A stretch of 64,000 bases of DNA from positions 186,001-250,000 of the forward strand of contig NZ_JACYHA010000003.1 of NCBI RefSeq assembly GCF_014837155.1, in the 5' to 3' direction. The notes beneath the pieces are model-generated. The model was given only the letters and a program-made list of their open reading frames with translations, was not told where the DNA came from and searched no databases. The translations under genes and the position numbers were made by a program. The DNA comes from Litchfieldia stipae. GTDB lineage: Bacteria > Bacillota > Bacilli > Bacillales > Bacillaceae_L. This document shows, piece after piece, positions 1 through 12,069 of this stretch. Numbering within the stretch: position 1 is the stretch's first letter; the number at the start of each line of letters is the position of its first letter.

Positions 1-914
1 ATATAAACCTCGGTTTTTCCACTTCCTGTTACCCCAAATAGTAGAAACACATCATGAGCTACATCCTTAATTGATTGAAGAATTGGAGTAATAACCTTTG
101 TTTGTTCATTAGTAAGAGGAAGAGGTTTTGTTGGTTTAAATTCTCGATGATCAAAGGGATCACGATAAGATTCTACATTAACTTGTTTTATAACACCCTT
201 TTTGACCAGAGTTTTTATAGAGGCTTCAGTGCAATCAATTTGATTTATAAGCTGCTTTATTTCAATTGATGATGGGTTTTCGATAAAATAATCGATAATT
301 TCCTTTTGTTTTATCGCTTGAGAAGGTAGATTCTCGAGAAATTCAGTCAGTTCTAGCTTTGTTAAGACAGGCTCTACATGTCTAACTGTTTTTTTGTTGG
401 CGCGATCCTTTACCTTATAAATAACTTCAAGGAAGCCTGATTGAATCCCCTTTTGAAAAGCTGAGAGTTGATTCCTTTTTTCAACATCTTCCCATGCAAC
501 AACATCATTCGTTTCAAACCACTTTGCAACTGCTGGCTCTAATTCACCAACCGCTTCTCTTTTAAGTAATTTAATTTCCTTTTGGTACTTTGCCCTCATT
601 GCAGCTGGAAGCATGACTTGAAGTGCAGAAATTTTATAGCTTAAGGTCTTTTCCGTTAACCAATTTCCAAGCTGTAGTAGCTCACTTGTTAAGACAGGGC
701 TCAAATCCAACACAGTATGAATTTCCTTTAGCTTGTCTATTTCTGTGGAGCTGCTGACTTCCATCACAAACCCTTGAACCTTTCTTGGCCCAAAAGGAAC
801 AATAACGCGCATACCTGGGACAATTACTTGATTCCATTCTGGTGGAATCAAGTAATCAAACAAGCGATCCGTCTGCATAGCTGGAACATCGACTACAACA
901 CTTGCAACCTTCAT
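1..914 (-). CDS. priA: Primosomal protein N' (PriA helicase), N-terminal part, cut by window edge
   Basis: The first 304 codons of PriA, the superfamily-2 helicase that reloads the replisome at stalled forks. The protein begins MKVASVVVDVPAMQTDRLF, the usual PriA N-terminal DNA-binding domain. It continues through the winged-helix linker and is cut right after the Walker A motif GVTGSGKTEVY, so the helicase lobes and zinc-binding region lie outside the window. The ATG overlaps the coaBC stop as ATGA, which suggests translational coupling; coaBC-priA is the standard Bacillus order. The absence of a stop over 304 codons is due only to the window edge; there is no sign of damage. Confidence 0.95.
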   Translation of the reverse strand, partial: MKVASVVVDVPAMQTDRLFDYLIPPEWNQVIVPGMRVIVPFGPRKVQGFVMEVSSSTEIDKLKEIHTVLDLSPVLTSELLQLGNWLTEKTLSYKISALQVMLPAAMRAKYQKEIKLLKREAVGELEPAVAKWFETNDVVAWEDVEKRNQLSAFQKGIQSGFLEVIYKVKDRANKKTVRHVEPVLTKLELTEFLENLPSQAIKQKEIIDYFIENPSSIEIKQLINQIDCTEASIKTLVKKGVIKQVNVESYRDPFDHREFKPTKPLPLTNEQTKVITPILQSIKDVAHDVFLLFGVTGSGKTEVY

Positions 915-2116
915 AGCTGCTCGCCCATTACTAGTTTAGCAGCTTCGTCAATAATGACTTTTGCCACTTCTTTTTTTGATAATAATGGTAACTTCATAGA
1001 GGTTCCATTCTTTTTGTAGATGGTTACAATATTGGTTTCGCCTGCAAAACCAGCCCCAGCTTCAGTGATATTATTAGCAATGATCATATCTAAATTTTTG
1101 GTTAATAATTTTTTCCGAGCATATTCTTCTACGTTTTCAGTTTCAGCAGCAAATCCAATCAATACTTGATTTTTCTTTTGTTCACCTAGTGTCTTTAGAA
1201 TATCTATTGTTCTTTCCATGTCAATCTGAAGATCACCTTGTTGCTTTTTGACTTTATTTGAATGAATCATTTTCGGACGATAATCAGCAACAGCAGCTGT
1301 TTTTATTACCACATCACTCTCTTCATAATGGGCGATCACTTGGTTATACATTTCTTCCGCTGTTTCTATGTGAATGATATGTACATTGTTTGGGGTTGGT
1401 AGGTTCGTTGGGCCAGATATTAAGATGACCTCTGCCCCCTCACTTGCAGCTTCTTCTGCTATTGCATAACCCATTTTCCCTGTAGAATGATTAGTAACAA
1501 AACGTACCGGATCAATTTTTTCTCTTGTTGGGCCTGCAGTCACAAGCACTTTTTTTCCTTTCATACTTCCTGACTTATTGAAAAATGAAGTAATGATCTC
1601 AATGATTTTTTCAGGTTCTTCAAGTCGCCCTTTACCAACATACCCACATGCAAGATGACCTTCAGATGGTTCGATGAAACGATATCCGTAGTCAGCAAGA
1701 ATTGAGATATTCTTTTGAACAGCTGGGTGCTCATACATATGCACATTCATAGCAGGAGCAATCCAAACAGGAGCTGTGGTAGCAAGTAAGGTTGATGTTA
1801 ACATATTATCCGCTATGCCATTTGCTAGCTTAGCAATTGTATTAGCAGTAGCTGGTGCAACAATCACCAAATCTGCCCAATCTGCAAGATCAATATGTGC
1901 AATCACTCGTGAATCCTTCTCATCAAACGTATCATCAAAAACATCATTTCTTGATAATGCCTGAAATGTTAATGGTGTTACAAATTCCTTTGCAGAATCA
2001 GTCATAATTATTTTCACTTGTGCACCAGCTTGGCTTAACTTGCTCGTTAACGCTGCTGCCTTATATACCGCAATGCCTCCGCTCACACAAAGTAATATCT
2101 TTTTATGAAATAACAT
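911..2116 (-). CDS. coaBC: Bifunctional phosphopantothenoylcysteine decarboxylase / phosphopantothenate-cysteine ligase
   Basis: Performs two consecutive steps of coenzyme A synthesis: CTP-dependent joining of cysteine to 4'-phosphopantothenate (CoaB, C-terminal half) and FMN-dependent decarboxylation to phosphopantetheine (CoaC, N-terminal half). Visible CoaC landmarks are His74 in HIDL, the PAMNVHMY substrate motif around residue 124 and the active-site Cys157 in GHLACGYVGKG. The CoaB domain starts near residue 187 (KKVLVTAGPTREKIDPVR). At 401 residues it has the normal length. The start has GGGGGAA seven bases upstream. It lies between rpoZ and priA, with a hairpin and U-run just upstream that may separate it partly from rpoZ. 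Confidence 0.97.
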   Translation of the reverse strand: MLFHKKILLCVSGGIAVYKAAALTSKLSQAGAQVKIIMTDSAKEFVTPLTFQALSRNDVFDDTFDEKDSRVIAHIDLADWADLVIVAPATANTIAKLANGIADNMLTSTLLATTAPVWIAPAMNVHMYEHPAVQKNISILADYGYRFIEPSEGHLACGYVGKGRLEEPEKIIEIITSFFNKSGSMKGKKVLVTAGPTREKIDPVRFVTNHSTGKMGYAIAEEAASEGAEVILISGPTNLPTPNNVHIIHIETAEEMYNQVIAHYEESDVVIKTAAVADYRPKMIHSNKVKKQQGDLQIDMERTIDILKTLGEQKKNQVLIGFAAETENVEEYARKKLLTKNLDMIIANNITEAGAGFAGETNIVTIYKKNGTSMKLPLLSKKEVAKVIIDEAAKLVMGEQL

Positions 2117-2153
2117 AAGCTTCCCCCATTTCTTCAGATTTCAAAAAAGTATC

Positions 2154-2203
2154 AAAAAAAAGCTGTCCCAAAAGCAAAGTGCTAGGCACTTATTGGACAG
2201 CCC
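2154..2203 (-). terminator. Intrinsic terminator after rpoZ, upstream of coaBC
   Basis: On the minus strand the sequence reads GGCTGTCC, then a loop of about 26 bases, then GGACAGCT followed by seven further T residues. It sits 9 bases after the rpoZ stop and 38 bases before the coaBC start, so it could end the gmk-rpoZ transcript or act as a partial terminator within a longer one. The loop is long, so efficiency is uncertain. Confidence 0.6.
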
Positions 2204-2211
2204 CTCTTAAA

Positions 2212-2451
2212 TTATTCTGCGTTTGTTGTTGTTGGAGTTGTATCAACCTGTTCTTTTTGTTCTGATGTATATGTTAAGATTCCTGCATTTATTTCTTCTA
2301 ATGCTTTCCCAACAAATTTATGGGAGCGAGGTTTTACAATTCGTTGATCTTTGTTTTGTTGCATAAGTCTTGCTCTCTTAGCTGCAACCGTTACAAGTGT
2401 ATATTTTGAATCCAATTTATTCATTAATTTATCAATTGATGGGTATAACAT
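2212..2451 (-). CDS. rpoZ: RNA polymerase omega subunit
   Basis: Small accessory subunit that chaperones the beta-prime subunit in RNA polymerase assembly. The N-terminal sequence [20 protein letters not shown] and the following [12 protein letters not shown] match the omega family closely. At 79 residues it is longer than the B. subtilis protein because of a Thr- and Glu-rich C-terminal tail ([13 protein letters not shown]). The start is one base from the gmk stop, so gmk and rpoZ are almost certainly co-translated from one mRNA, as in other Bacillaceae. Confidence 0.96.
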   Translation of the reverse strand: MLYPSIDKLMNKLDSKYTLVTVAAKRARLMQQNKDQRIVKPRSHKFVGKALEEINAGILTYTSEQKEQVDTTPTTTNAE

Positions 2452-2452
2452 A

Positions 2453-3085
<633 letters not shown>

Positions 3086-3349
3086 CTACCCTTCGTCATT
3101 TATATCATCTTTATTTGTTAATCGCTGAGCAACTGTTTCAGGTTGAACGGCAGACAAAATCACATGTTCACTATCCATGATAATGACAGCACGTGTTCTT
3201 CTTCCATAGGTTGCATCTATTAACATGCCTCGGTCACGTGCTTCTTGAATTGTCCTTTTGATAGGAGCAGATTCTGGACTTACAATAGAAATAATCCGAT
3301 TAGCTGAAACAATATTACCAAATCCAATGTTAATTAATTTAATATTCAT
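3086..3349 (-). CDS. remA: Extracellular matrix regulator RemA
   Basis: RemA is a small DNA-binding protein known in B. subtilis to activate matrix (eps, tapA) and osmoprotection genes as an oligomer. The 87-residue product [20 protein letters not shown] is unmistakably this family (DUF370), including the conserved [20 protein letters not shown] stretch and the basic YGRRTRAVI segment. The ribosome binding site is a GGGGGA run before ATG. It is placed between yloC and gmk as in B. subtilis, so it may be regulated with nucleotide and CoA housekeeping genes. Confidence 0.95.
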   Translation of the reverse strand: MNIKLINIGFGNIVSANRIISIVSPESAPIKRTIQEARDRGMLIDATYGRRTRAVIIMDSEHVILSAVQPETVAQRLTNKDDINDEG

Positions 3350-3423
3350 CCATGGCTCCCCCTACACTTCCACAAATCTATTTTTACCGCTAGAACTCTT
3401 TCATAATCACAAAATGTAATTTT

Positions 3424-4299
3424 CTATTCAATATTCTGAACTTGTTCTTTTATTTTCTCTAATAAGCTCTTAATATCAACTACATGCTTTGCAATTATAT
3501 GGTCATTTGCCTTTGCACCAATCGTATTGGCTTCTCGGTTCATTTCCTGGACGATAAAATCTAGTTTTCTTCCCACTGCTTCATCACTATTCATGTTGTT
3601 CAAAAACTGATCTGCATGGCTCTTTAACCTTGTTATTTCTTCAGCAATATCAGCTTTCTCAGAAAAAACGGCCACTTCAGTCATTAACCTACTTTCATCA
3701 ACAACACCTGTGACATAGTCGCTCACTCTTTTTAATAACCTTTCATGATAAGCAAATGTAACGTGAGGAGCTAATGTAGAAATTTGATTCACAATGTTTA
3801 TAATATGTAAGATTTGTTCGTTCATTTCCTTATAGAGTTGTTTCCCCTCAATTTCTCTCATCTCTTTCAAACTGCTCATCGCATGATGTACGGCTTTAAG
3901 GATGCTGGCTTGCAACTCAGGATTTTCTGGCTCTTCTTCAATGACAGTTGTACCATCCTTTAAGGAGATGAGGTCTTTAAGAGACACTTCATCCTTTAAT
4001 TGATATCGTTCTTTCATTTGCTGTAAGAGTTGAACGTATTTGTCCATTAGCTCCCAATCTATTTCTACTTTTCGCTGAATGATCCCATTTCCATCAACAG
4101 TTAAAAAAAGTTCGATCCTACCTCGATTAACATATTCATTAATTGATTGTTTAATTTTATCTTCAATCACCATCAATTGTCTAGGCATTCTTATCTGTAT
4201 TTCACAAAAACGATGATTTACTGATTTTACTTCAACGGTGACACTGTATGAGCTTGTGACTTCCTTAGCCCGACCAAAACCAGTCATACTTACGATCAT
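3424..4299 (-). CDS. yloC: YicC-family endoribonuclease
   Basis: The protein starts MIVSMTGFGRAKE and ends with KLDFIVQEMNREANTIGAKA and EKIKEQVQNIE, the conserved N- and C-terminal blocks of the YicC/YloC family. Members of the family have been described as endoribonucleases affecting small RNA turnover; the cellular role in Bacillus is poorly defined. The 291-residue length is normal. It is the first gene upstream of remA-gmk and is separated from yloB by a strong terminator, so it probably begins the yloC-remA-gmk-rpoZ-coaBC-priA transcript. Confidence 0.94.
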   Translation of the reverse strand: MIVSMTGFGRAKEVTSSYSVTVEVKSVNHRFCEIQIRMPRQLMVIEDKIKQSINEYVNRGRIELFLTVDGNGIIQRKVEIDWELMDKYVQLLQQMKERYQLKDEVSLKDLISLKDGTTVIEEEPENPELQASILKAVHHAMSSLKEMREIEGKQLYKEMNEQILHIINIVNQISTLAPHVTFAYHERLLKRVSDYVTGVVDESRLMTEVAVFSEKADIAEEITRLKSHADQFLNNMNSDEAVGRKLDFIVQEMNREANTIGAKANDHIIAKHVVDIKSLLEKIKEQVQNIE

Positions 4300-4368
4300 T
4301 TTTTCATCACATCCACTAATTTTATCACTGTTTGTTTAGTCTGAGTAGATTTTTTATCAGTGTATCAT

Positions 4369-4407
4369 AAAAAAAGGTAATAAGCTTTAGTCGGCTCATT
4401 ACCTTTT
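4369..4407 (-). terminator. Intrinsic terminator after yloB
   Basis: On the minus strand AAAAGGTAAT and ATTACCTTTT form a 10-bp stem with a 16-base loop, followed by a continuous T-run. It is 15 bases after the yloB stop and ends the single-gene yloB transcript before yloC. Confidence 0.85.
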
Positions 4408-4422
4408 GGATTATAACATATC

Positions 4423-7101
4423 TTATCTTTTTTTTCTCGATAATAGTGACCCTGCTAGTAAAAAAGTCGGTAGAGCTGATAATCCAATCACTAGTAACCA
4501 ATCTCTTGGCTCTATATACTGAGTATGGAATATTGGTTGTAGTGGTGGATAGTAGATCACGACAAGCATTAATAAGATCGACGAAATAACTGCCCATACA
4601 AGATACATATTTTGAAATGGGTTTCGATGGAATACTGAGCGTTCACTCCGGCAATCAAATACATGAATTAGCTGTGCTAATACGAGTGTTGCAAATGCAA
4701 TTGTTTGAGCATAACCTAAATTTTCTGGATTACGGTTATACACAATCATAAATGCAATGAGAGTGGCGATCCCGATTAAGAAACCACGACTGATGACCTT
4801 CCAACCTAAACCTCTAGCAAACACACCTTCTCTAGGACTTCGTGGCTTACGTTTCATTACATCGCCTTCTGCTTGGTCAAGGCCTAATGCCATTGCTGGA
4901 AGACCATCTGTTACCAAGTTGACCCAAAGGATTTGAATAGGGACAAGTGGCAATGGAAGACCTAAAATCATTGCAAATAACATCACCAAGATTTCTCCAA
5001 CATTTGAAGCAAGTAAATAACGGATGAATTTACGAATATTTTCATAAATATTCCGCCCTTCTTTAATAGCTGACTTGATCGTTGCAAAATTATCATCAAG
5101 TAAGACTAATGATGAAGCTTCCTTTGCTACATCTGTACCTGTGATACCCATGGCGATTCCGATATCAGCTGCTTTAATTGCAGGAGCGTCATTTACACCA
5201 TCCCCTGTCATTGCAACAATATGTCCATTTTTCTGAAATGCTTTAACGATCTTCAGCTTATGCTCTGGCGATACTCTAGCAAACACATAGACATCATCAA
5301 CAATATCCTCAAGCTCCTCAACAGACATCGCAGAAAGTGCATTTCCATCAAGTACTTTTCCACCCATTGGAAGAATACCTAATTGTGTAGCAATTGCTTT
5401 AGCGGTAATGACGTGGTCACCAGTTATCATCACCGTTTTGATGCCTGCATCCTTACATTCCTTCACTGCCTGCTTCACTTCAGGCCGTGGAGGATCAATC
5501 ATCCCTTGTAGTCCAATAAATACAAGGTCTTTTTCTGCTTCAAATTCAGATTTAATTTGTTGATTCTCTTTCATTGGCTTAAAGGCTATCGCAATCGTTC
5601 TTAAAGCACCAGATGCTAACTTCTCGATCGCATTCTTTACTTCCTTTTTATTATTTTCAGTTAAATATTGCTGTTTATTTTCCCATAGAATTGACTCACT
5701 TGTATTTAATAAAACATCTGGGGCTCCTTTAGTGATGACATATCTTTTTCCTTCTTTATCTTTAACAATGACACTCATCATCTTTCTGGCAGAGTCAAAC
5801 GGAAACTCCTGTTCAATTGTAAACTGTGAGGCCAATGCTGCTTTACTTACTCCTGCCTTTAGACTTGCTACTAACAATGCTCCTTCGGTTGGATCCCCAT
5901 CAATGATATATTCTTTATCCTTCATTAATAGTTCCGCATTATTACAAAGCGCACCAAATGTAAGCAATTGATGTAATGACTTTATTTTCTTAGGGTCTAC
6001 TGTATCATCCCCTTGCGAAAATGCTCCTTGTGGTTCATACCCAGTTCCACTTACTTTCCAGGTCTTTCCTCCAGACCAAAGGTGAGTAACTGTCATTTTA
6101 TTTTGAGTCATTGTTCCTGTTTTGTCTGAACATATCACTGAAGCACAACCAAGAGTTTCAACAGCAGGTAATTTACGAACGATCGATTTCTTCTTAATCA
6201 TTCGTTGAACGCCAAGTGATAGAGCGACCGTTACGATGGCTGGTAATCCTTCAGGAATCGCAGCAACGGCAAGAGAAACACCTGCTAAGAACATATCATA
6301 AATATCATGACCTTGAATGACCCCAATAACAACAACTAACAAGGTTAAGAGTAATGCCACGACAATTAGGATTTTGCCGAGTTGCTCTAACTTCCTTTGC
6401 AACGGTGTAACCATTGTCTCAGCTGATTGCAATAGGTCTGCAATTTGTCCCATTGCTGTATCCATACCGGTTCCAACAACAATGCCGACACCGCTTCCTC
6501 TAGTCACCATTGTCCCCATAAATGCCATATTTTCTTGATCACCAAGAGCTATATCATCATTTGCGATTGGTTGTACCTTTTTTGCAACCGGAAGAGATTC
6601 CCCAGTAAGTGCAGACTCCTCTATTTCCAAACTCTTCGATTCAATCACACGAAGGTCTGCACCGATCCGATCTCCACTTGAAAACTTAATCAAATCACCC
6701 ACAACTAGTTCTTTTGAAGGAATCTTACCCCACTGACCATTTCTTAATACATTTACCTGTGGAGCTGATAATTCCTTCAGTGCATGGAGAGATTTCTCAG
6801 CTTTCCTTTCTTGGAAGAAACCAAGTAATCCATTAATTAAAACAATCGCAATAATGGCAATTGCGTCAATGTATTCCCCTAATAATCCAGAAATTAAAGT
6901 TGCTGCAAGTAGGACAACAACCATAAAATCTTTAAATTGCTCCAGAAATACAAGTAACGCTGATGGTCGATCTGCTTCCTTTAATTCATTGTAGCCATAT
7001 TGCTCCTGTCTTTCTTTTACTGCTTTATCTGATAATCCTGTTTGAATATCAGTATTCATTGTTCGCTCTACCTTCTCAGCTTCCATCTGATACCACTTCA
7101 T
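4423..7101 (-). CDS. yloB: P-type Ca2+-transporting ATPase (P2A, SERCA-like)
   Basis: An 892-residue membrane pump that couples ATP hydrolysis to calcium efflux. It has the full P2A architecture: an N-terminal cation-ATPase domain, TGES actuator motif at 167-170, the M4 ion-binding PEGLP at 283-287, phosphorylated Asp326 in DKTGTMTQN, and the hinge TGDGVNDAPAIKAADIG. The C-terminal six-helix bundle contains the M6 sequence NLVTDGLPAMALG. Homology to B. subtilis YloB, linked to spore calcium and germination, extends over the whole length. It is monocistronic: a divergent rqcH lies upstream and a terminator downstream. Confidence 0.96.
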   Translation of the reverse strand: MKWYQMEAEKVERTMNTDIQTGLSDKAVKERQEQYGYNELKEADRPSALLVFLEQFKDFMVVVLLAATLISGLLGEYIDAIAIIAIVLINGLLGFFQERKAEKSLHALKELSAPQVNVLRNGQWGKIPSKELVVGDLIKFSSGDRIGADLRVIESKSLEIEESALTGESLPVAKKVQPIANDDIALGDQENMAFMGTMVTRGSGVGIVVGTGMDTAMGQIADLLQSAETMVTPLQRKLEQLGKILIVVALLLTLLVVVIGVIQGHDIYDMFLAGVSLAVAAIPEGLPAIVTVALSLGVQRMIKKKSIVRKLPAVETLGCASVICSDKTGTMTQNKMTVTHLWSGGKTWKVSGTGYEPQGAFSQGDDTVDPKKIKSLHQLLTFGALCNNAELLMKDKEYIIDGDPTEGALLVASLKAGVSKAALASQFTIEQEFPFDSARKMMSVIVKDKEGKRYVITKGAPDVLLNTSESILWENKQQYLTENNKKEVKNAIEKLASGALRTIAIAFKPMKENQQIKSEFEAEKDLVFIGLQGMIDPPRPEVKQAVKECKDAGIKTVMITGDHVITAKAIATQLGILPMGGKVLDGNALSAMSVEELEDIVDDVYVFARVSPEHKLKIVKAFQKNGHIVAMTGDGVNDAPAIKAADIGIAMGITGTDVAKEASSLVLLDDNFATIKSAIKEGRNIYENIRKFIRYLLASNVGEILVMLFAMILGLPLPLVPIQILWVNLVTDGLPAMALGLDQAEGDVMKRKPRSPREGVFARGLGWKVISRGFLIGIATLIAFMIVYNRNPENLGYAQTIAFATLVLAQLIHVFDCRSERSVFHRNPFQNMYLVWAVISSILLMLVVIYYPPLQPIFHTQYIEPRDWLLVIGLSALPTFLLAGSLLSRKKR

Positions 7102-7190
7102 TCAGCCATCACACACTCCTCACTCATCCTTCTCTTTTTGTAGAAAGCCTTATGTAAACAAAATAATTTCTATTGTTCATTGAAAGCTTA

Positions 7191-7219
7191 TTCAGCCTCG
7201 TCCCAAAAAATGCTATACT
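7191..7219 (+). promoter_or_regulatory. Putative sigma-A promoter for rqcH
   Basis: The -10 hexamer TATACT at 7214-7219 is preceded by TGC, an extended -10 element. A weak -35 (TTCAGC, 7191-7196) sits 17 bases upstream. The rqcH start is about 54 bases downstream. The extended -10 could compensate for the poor -35. Prediction only. Confidence 0.5.
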
Positions 7220-7272
7220 TTTCAAAGGATAACTTGTCCTTATTATTGAAAATAGAAAAGGGTGCTTAACTC

Positions 7273-8982
7273 ATGGCCTTTGATGGCATATTTACACACG
7301 TGATAACAGATGAACTGAATTCTGCTCTAGTTTCCGGGAGAATTTCAAAGATACATCAACCATATAAACAAGAATTAATGATTCACATTCGTGCTCATGG
7401 AAAAAATCATAAGCTATTTATTTCTGCTCACCCAAGCTATGCGAGAATTCATCTCACAAATGAAACGTATGAAAATCCAAGTGAACCACCGATGTTTTGT
7501 ATGTTATTAAGAAAACATTTAGAAGGTGGCTTCATTGAGAAAGTCGAACAAATGGAATTAGACAGAATTATTATCTTCACGATAAAAAGCAGGAATGAAA
7601 TTGGTGATGAGTCTTATAAACAATTAATCGTTGAAATCATGGGTCGTCACAGTAATATCATTCTTTTAGATCGTGACAAACAAGTCATATTAGACAGTAT
7701 TAAGCACGTATCACCCGCTGTAAATAGGCACCGTACCGTATTACCTGGTCAGCCCTATATTGCTCCACCTGTGCAAGAGAAGTTACATCCATTTGAAGTG
7801 GATGAGGAAGCGATTCTAAAAAAGATTAATTTTAACAGTGGGAAAATTGATCAACAAATCGTTGAGCAGTTTGCAGGAATATCTCCTTTGTTTGCTCGTG
7901 AGGTTACATATAGAGCAGGTCTAGTGAATCGTGGCACATTACCTGATGCTTTTCTATCACTAATCGCTCTCATCAAACAAAAGGAATATACTCCAATTGT
8001 CATTGTCAGTGCAAAGAAAGAACACTTCTATATGATTGATTTGCAGCATATTGAAGGAGAACGGAAGGTATTTTCGTCCTTTAGTGAAATGTTAGATCGA
8101 TTTTACTACGGGAAGGCTGAACGTGACCGAGTGAAGCAGCAAGGAAATGATCTAGAACGGTTTATTTCAAATGAGAGAAATAAAAATAGTAAGAAAATCA
8201 AGAAATTGAAGCAAACATTAGATGATGCAGGAAAGGCTGATCGATATAAGTTATTTGGGGAGCTTGTCACGGCTAATATGTATAGCATTACTAGGGGGAC
8301 AAAGGAAATTGATGTCATCAATTATTATACTGATGACCAAGAGACGATTACGATTCCATTAAACCCACAAAAATCTGCTTCTGAAAATGCACAGCAGTTT
8401 TTTCAAAAATATCAAAAAGCAAAGAACTCTATTTCCATAGTAGAGGAACAAATTGAAAAAACTGAAGCTGAAGTAGCATACTTTGATACTCTCTATCAAC
8501 AAATTGAATCTGCTTCACCCAAGGACTTACAAGAGATTAGAGAGGAATTAATCGAAGAAGGATACTTGAAGGGGCGCCAGCACAAAAATAAAAAGACACA
8601 AAAGCCACAAAAAACTGTCATTGAGAAATATACATCAAGTGATGGCACGGAGATTTTGGTTGGAAAAAACAATAAACAAAATGAATTCTTAACGAACAAA
8701 TTAGCGAGTCGTGATGATATTTGGCTTCATACAAAAGATATTCCTGGATCACACGTCGTGATTAGAAGTAAAACACCCTCAGATGAAACGATACTAGAAG
8801 CTGCTAATTTAGCTGCCTATTTTAGTAAAGCCAAACATTCTGCTTCTGTTCCAGTCGACTACACTTTAATTAGACATGTGAAAAAGCCAAATGGTTCCAA
8901 GCCTGGGTATGTCATTTATGATAATCAAAATACTGTTTACGTGACACCAGATGAGGATTTAGTTTTAAGATTAAGAGGATAA
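7273..8982 (+). CDS. rqcH: Ribosome quality control protein RqcH (Rqc2/NEMF family, formerly fibronectin-binding protein A)
   Basis: RqcH binds obstructed 50S subunits and recruits tRNA-Ala to add C-terminal alanine tails that mark stalled peptides for degradation. The 569-residue protein has an N-terminal NFACT-N domain with the Asp97-Arg98 pair known to be needed for tailing, a central coiled coil (about 290-420, rich in Lys/Glu) and a C-terminal NFACT-R domain with [17 protein letters not shown]. It is the only large plus-strand gene in the first 55 kb and is divergent from yloB. A bidirectional terminator separates it from the convergent pyrE. Confidence 0.95.
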   Translation: MAFDGIFTHVITDELNSALVSGRISKIHQPYKQELMIHIRAHGKNHKLFISAHPSYARIHLTNETYENPSEPPMFCMLLRKHLEGGFIEKVEQMELDRIIIFTIKSRNEIGDESYKQLIVEIMGRHSNIILLDRDKQVILDSIKHVSPAVNRHRTVLPGQPYIAPPVQEKLHPFEVDEEAILKKINFNSGKIDQQIVEQFAGISPLFAREVTYRAGLVNRGTLPDAFLSLIALIKQKEYTPIVIVSAKKEHFYMIDLQHIEGERKVFSSFSEMLDRFYYGKAERDRVKQQGNDLERFISNERNKNSKKIKKLKQTLDDAGKADRYKLFGELVTANMYSITRGTKEIDVINYYTDDQETITIPLNPQKSASENAQQFFQKYQKAKNSISIVEEQIEKTEAEVAYFDTLYQQIESASPKDLQEIREELIEEGYLKGRQHKNKKTQKPQKTVIEKYTSSDGTEILVGKNNKQNEFLTNKLASRDDIWLHTKDIPGSHVVIRSKTPSDETILEAANLAAYFSKAKHSASVPVDYTLIRHVKKPNGSKPGYVIYDNQNTVYVTPDEDLVLRLRG

Positions 8983-8986
8983 CCAC

Positions 8987-9020
8987 AAAAAAGGGTGACA
9001 TGATGACGTCACCCTTTTTT
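8987..9020. terminator. Bidirectional terminator between convergent rqcH and pyrE
   Basis: A perfect inverted repeat: AAAAAAGGGTGAC and GTCACCCTTTTTT around an 8-base loop. It has a T-run on each strand, so it can stop both the rqcH transcript and the 10-kb pyr operon. Confidence 0.9.
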
Positions 9021-9031
9021 GTATGTAAATG

Positions 9032-9663
9032 TTATTGTTTAACTTTAGCAAACCATTCAGATGGATTTGATTTCCAGCTTTGTAAGCTTTCAATATCATC
9101 TGGAGAAATCAATTCTTTTTCAACGGCTACTTCAATTAAAGCTGAGTAATCACTTAATGACACAGCTTTCACATTCTCTTCTTGAAGCTTTTGATCTCCT
9201 GCATCTAATTGATATGAGAAAATTGCTACTACACCTAGCACTTCACATCCTGCTTCTCTAAGAGCTTTTACCGCTGTAATTGCACTTCCACCAGTTGAAA
9301 TTAAATCTTCAACAACAACCACTTTTTGTCCTTCTACTACTTTACCTTCGATTTGTTTTCCTTTTCCATGGCCTTTAGCCTTACTACGAACATAGACCAT
9401 AGGCAATTCTAATAAGTTACTTACCCATGCCGCATGTGGGATCCCAGCTGTAGCAGTTCCAGCAACCACTTCTACTTCAGGAAAGTTTTCTTTGATTAAT
9501 TCTGATAGTCCACTAGCAATATCTTTTCTAACAGCTGGAAATGACATAGTTAAACGATTATCACAATAAATAGGTGATTTAATCCCAGATGACCATGTAA
9601 ATGGGTCATTTGGATTTAAGAAAACTGCCTCAATATCTAGTAAATGACTTGCGATTCGTTTTT

Positions 9664-9667
<4 letters not shown>
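9032..9667 (-). CDS. pyrE: Orotate phosphoribosyltransferase
   Basis: Transfers phosphoribose from PRPP to orotate, giving OMP, the fifth step of UMP synthesis. The PRPP-binding motif [14 protein letters not shown] is clear in the middle of the 211-residue protein and the N-terminal [15 protein letters not shown] region is typical. It is the last gene of the pyr operon; its ATG overlaps the pyrF stop by four bases (ATGA). In B. subtilis a sulfate-assimilation cluster follows; here rqcH follows directly. Confidence 0.97.

Positions 9668-12065
<2,398 letters not shown>

Positions 12066-12069
<4 letters not shown>

Noticed and set aside
774-1019. 81-codon plus-strand frame over priA/coaBC
   Set aside because: Antisense shadow of two clearly conserved genes, no ribosome binding site or homology.
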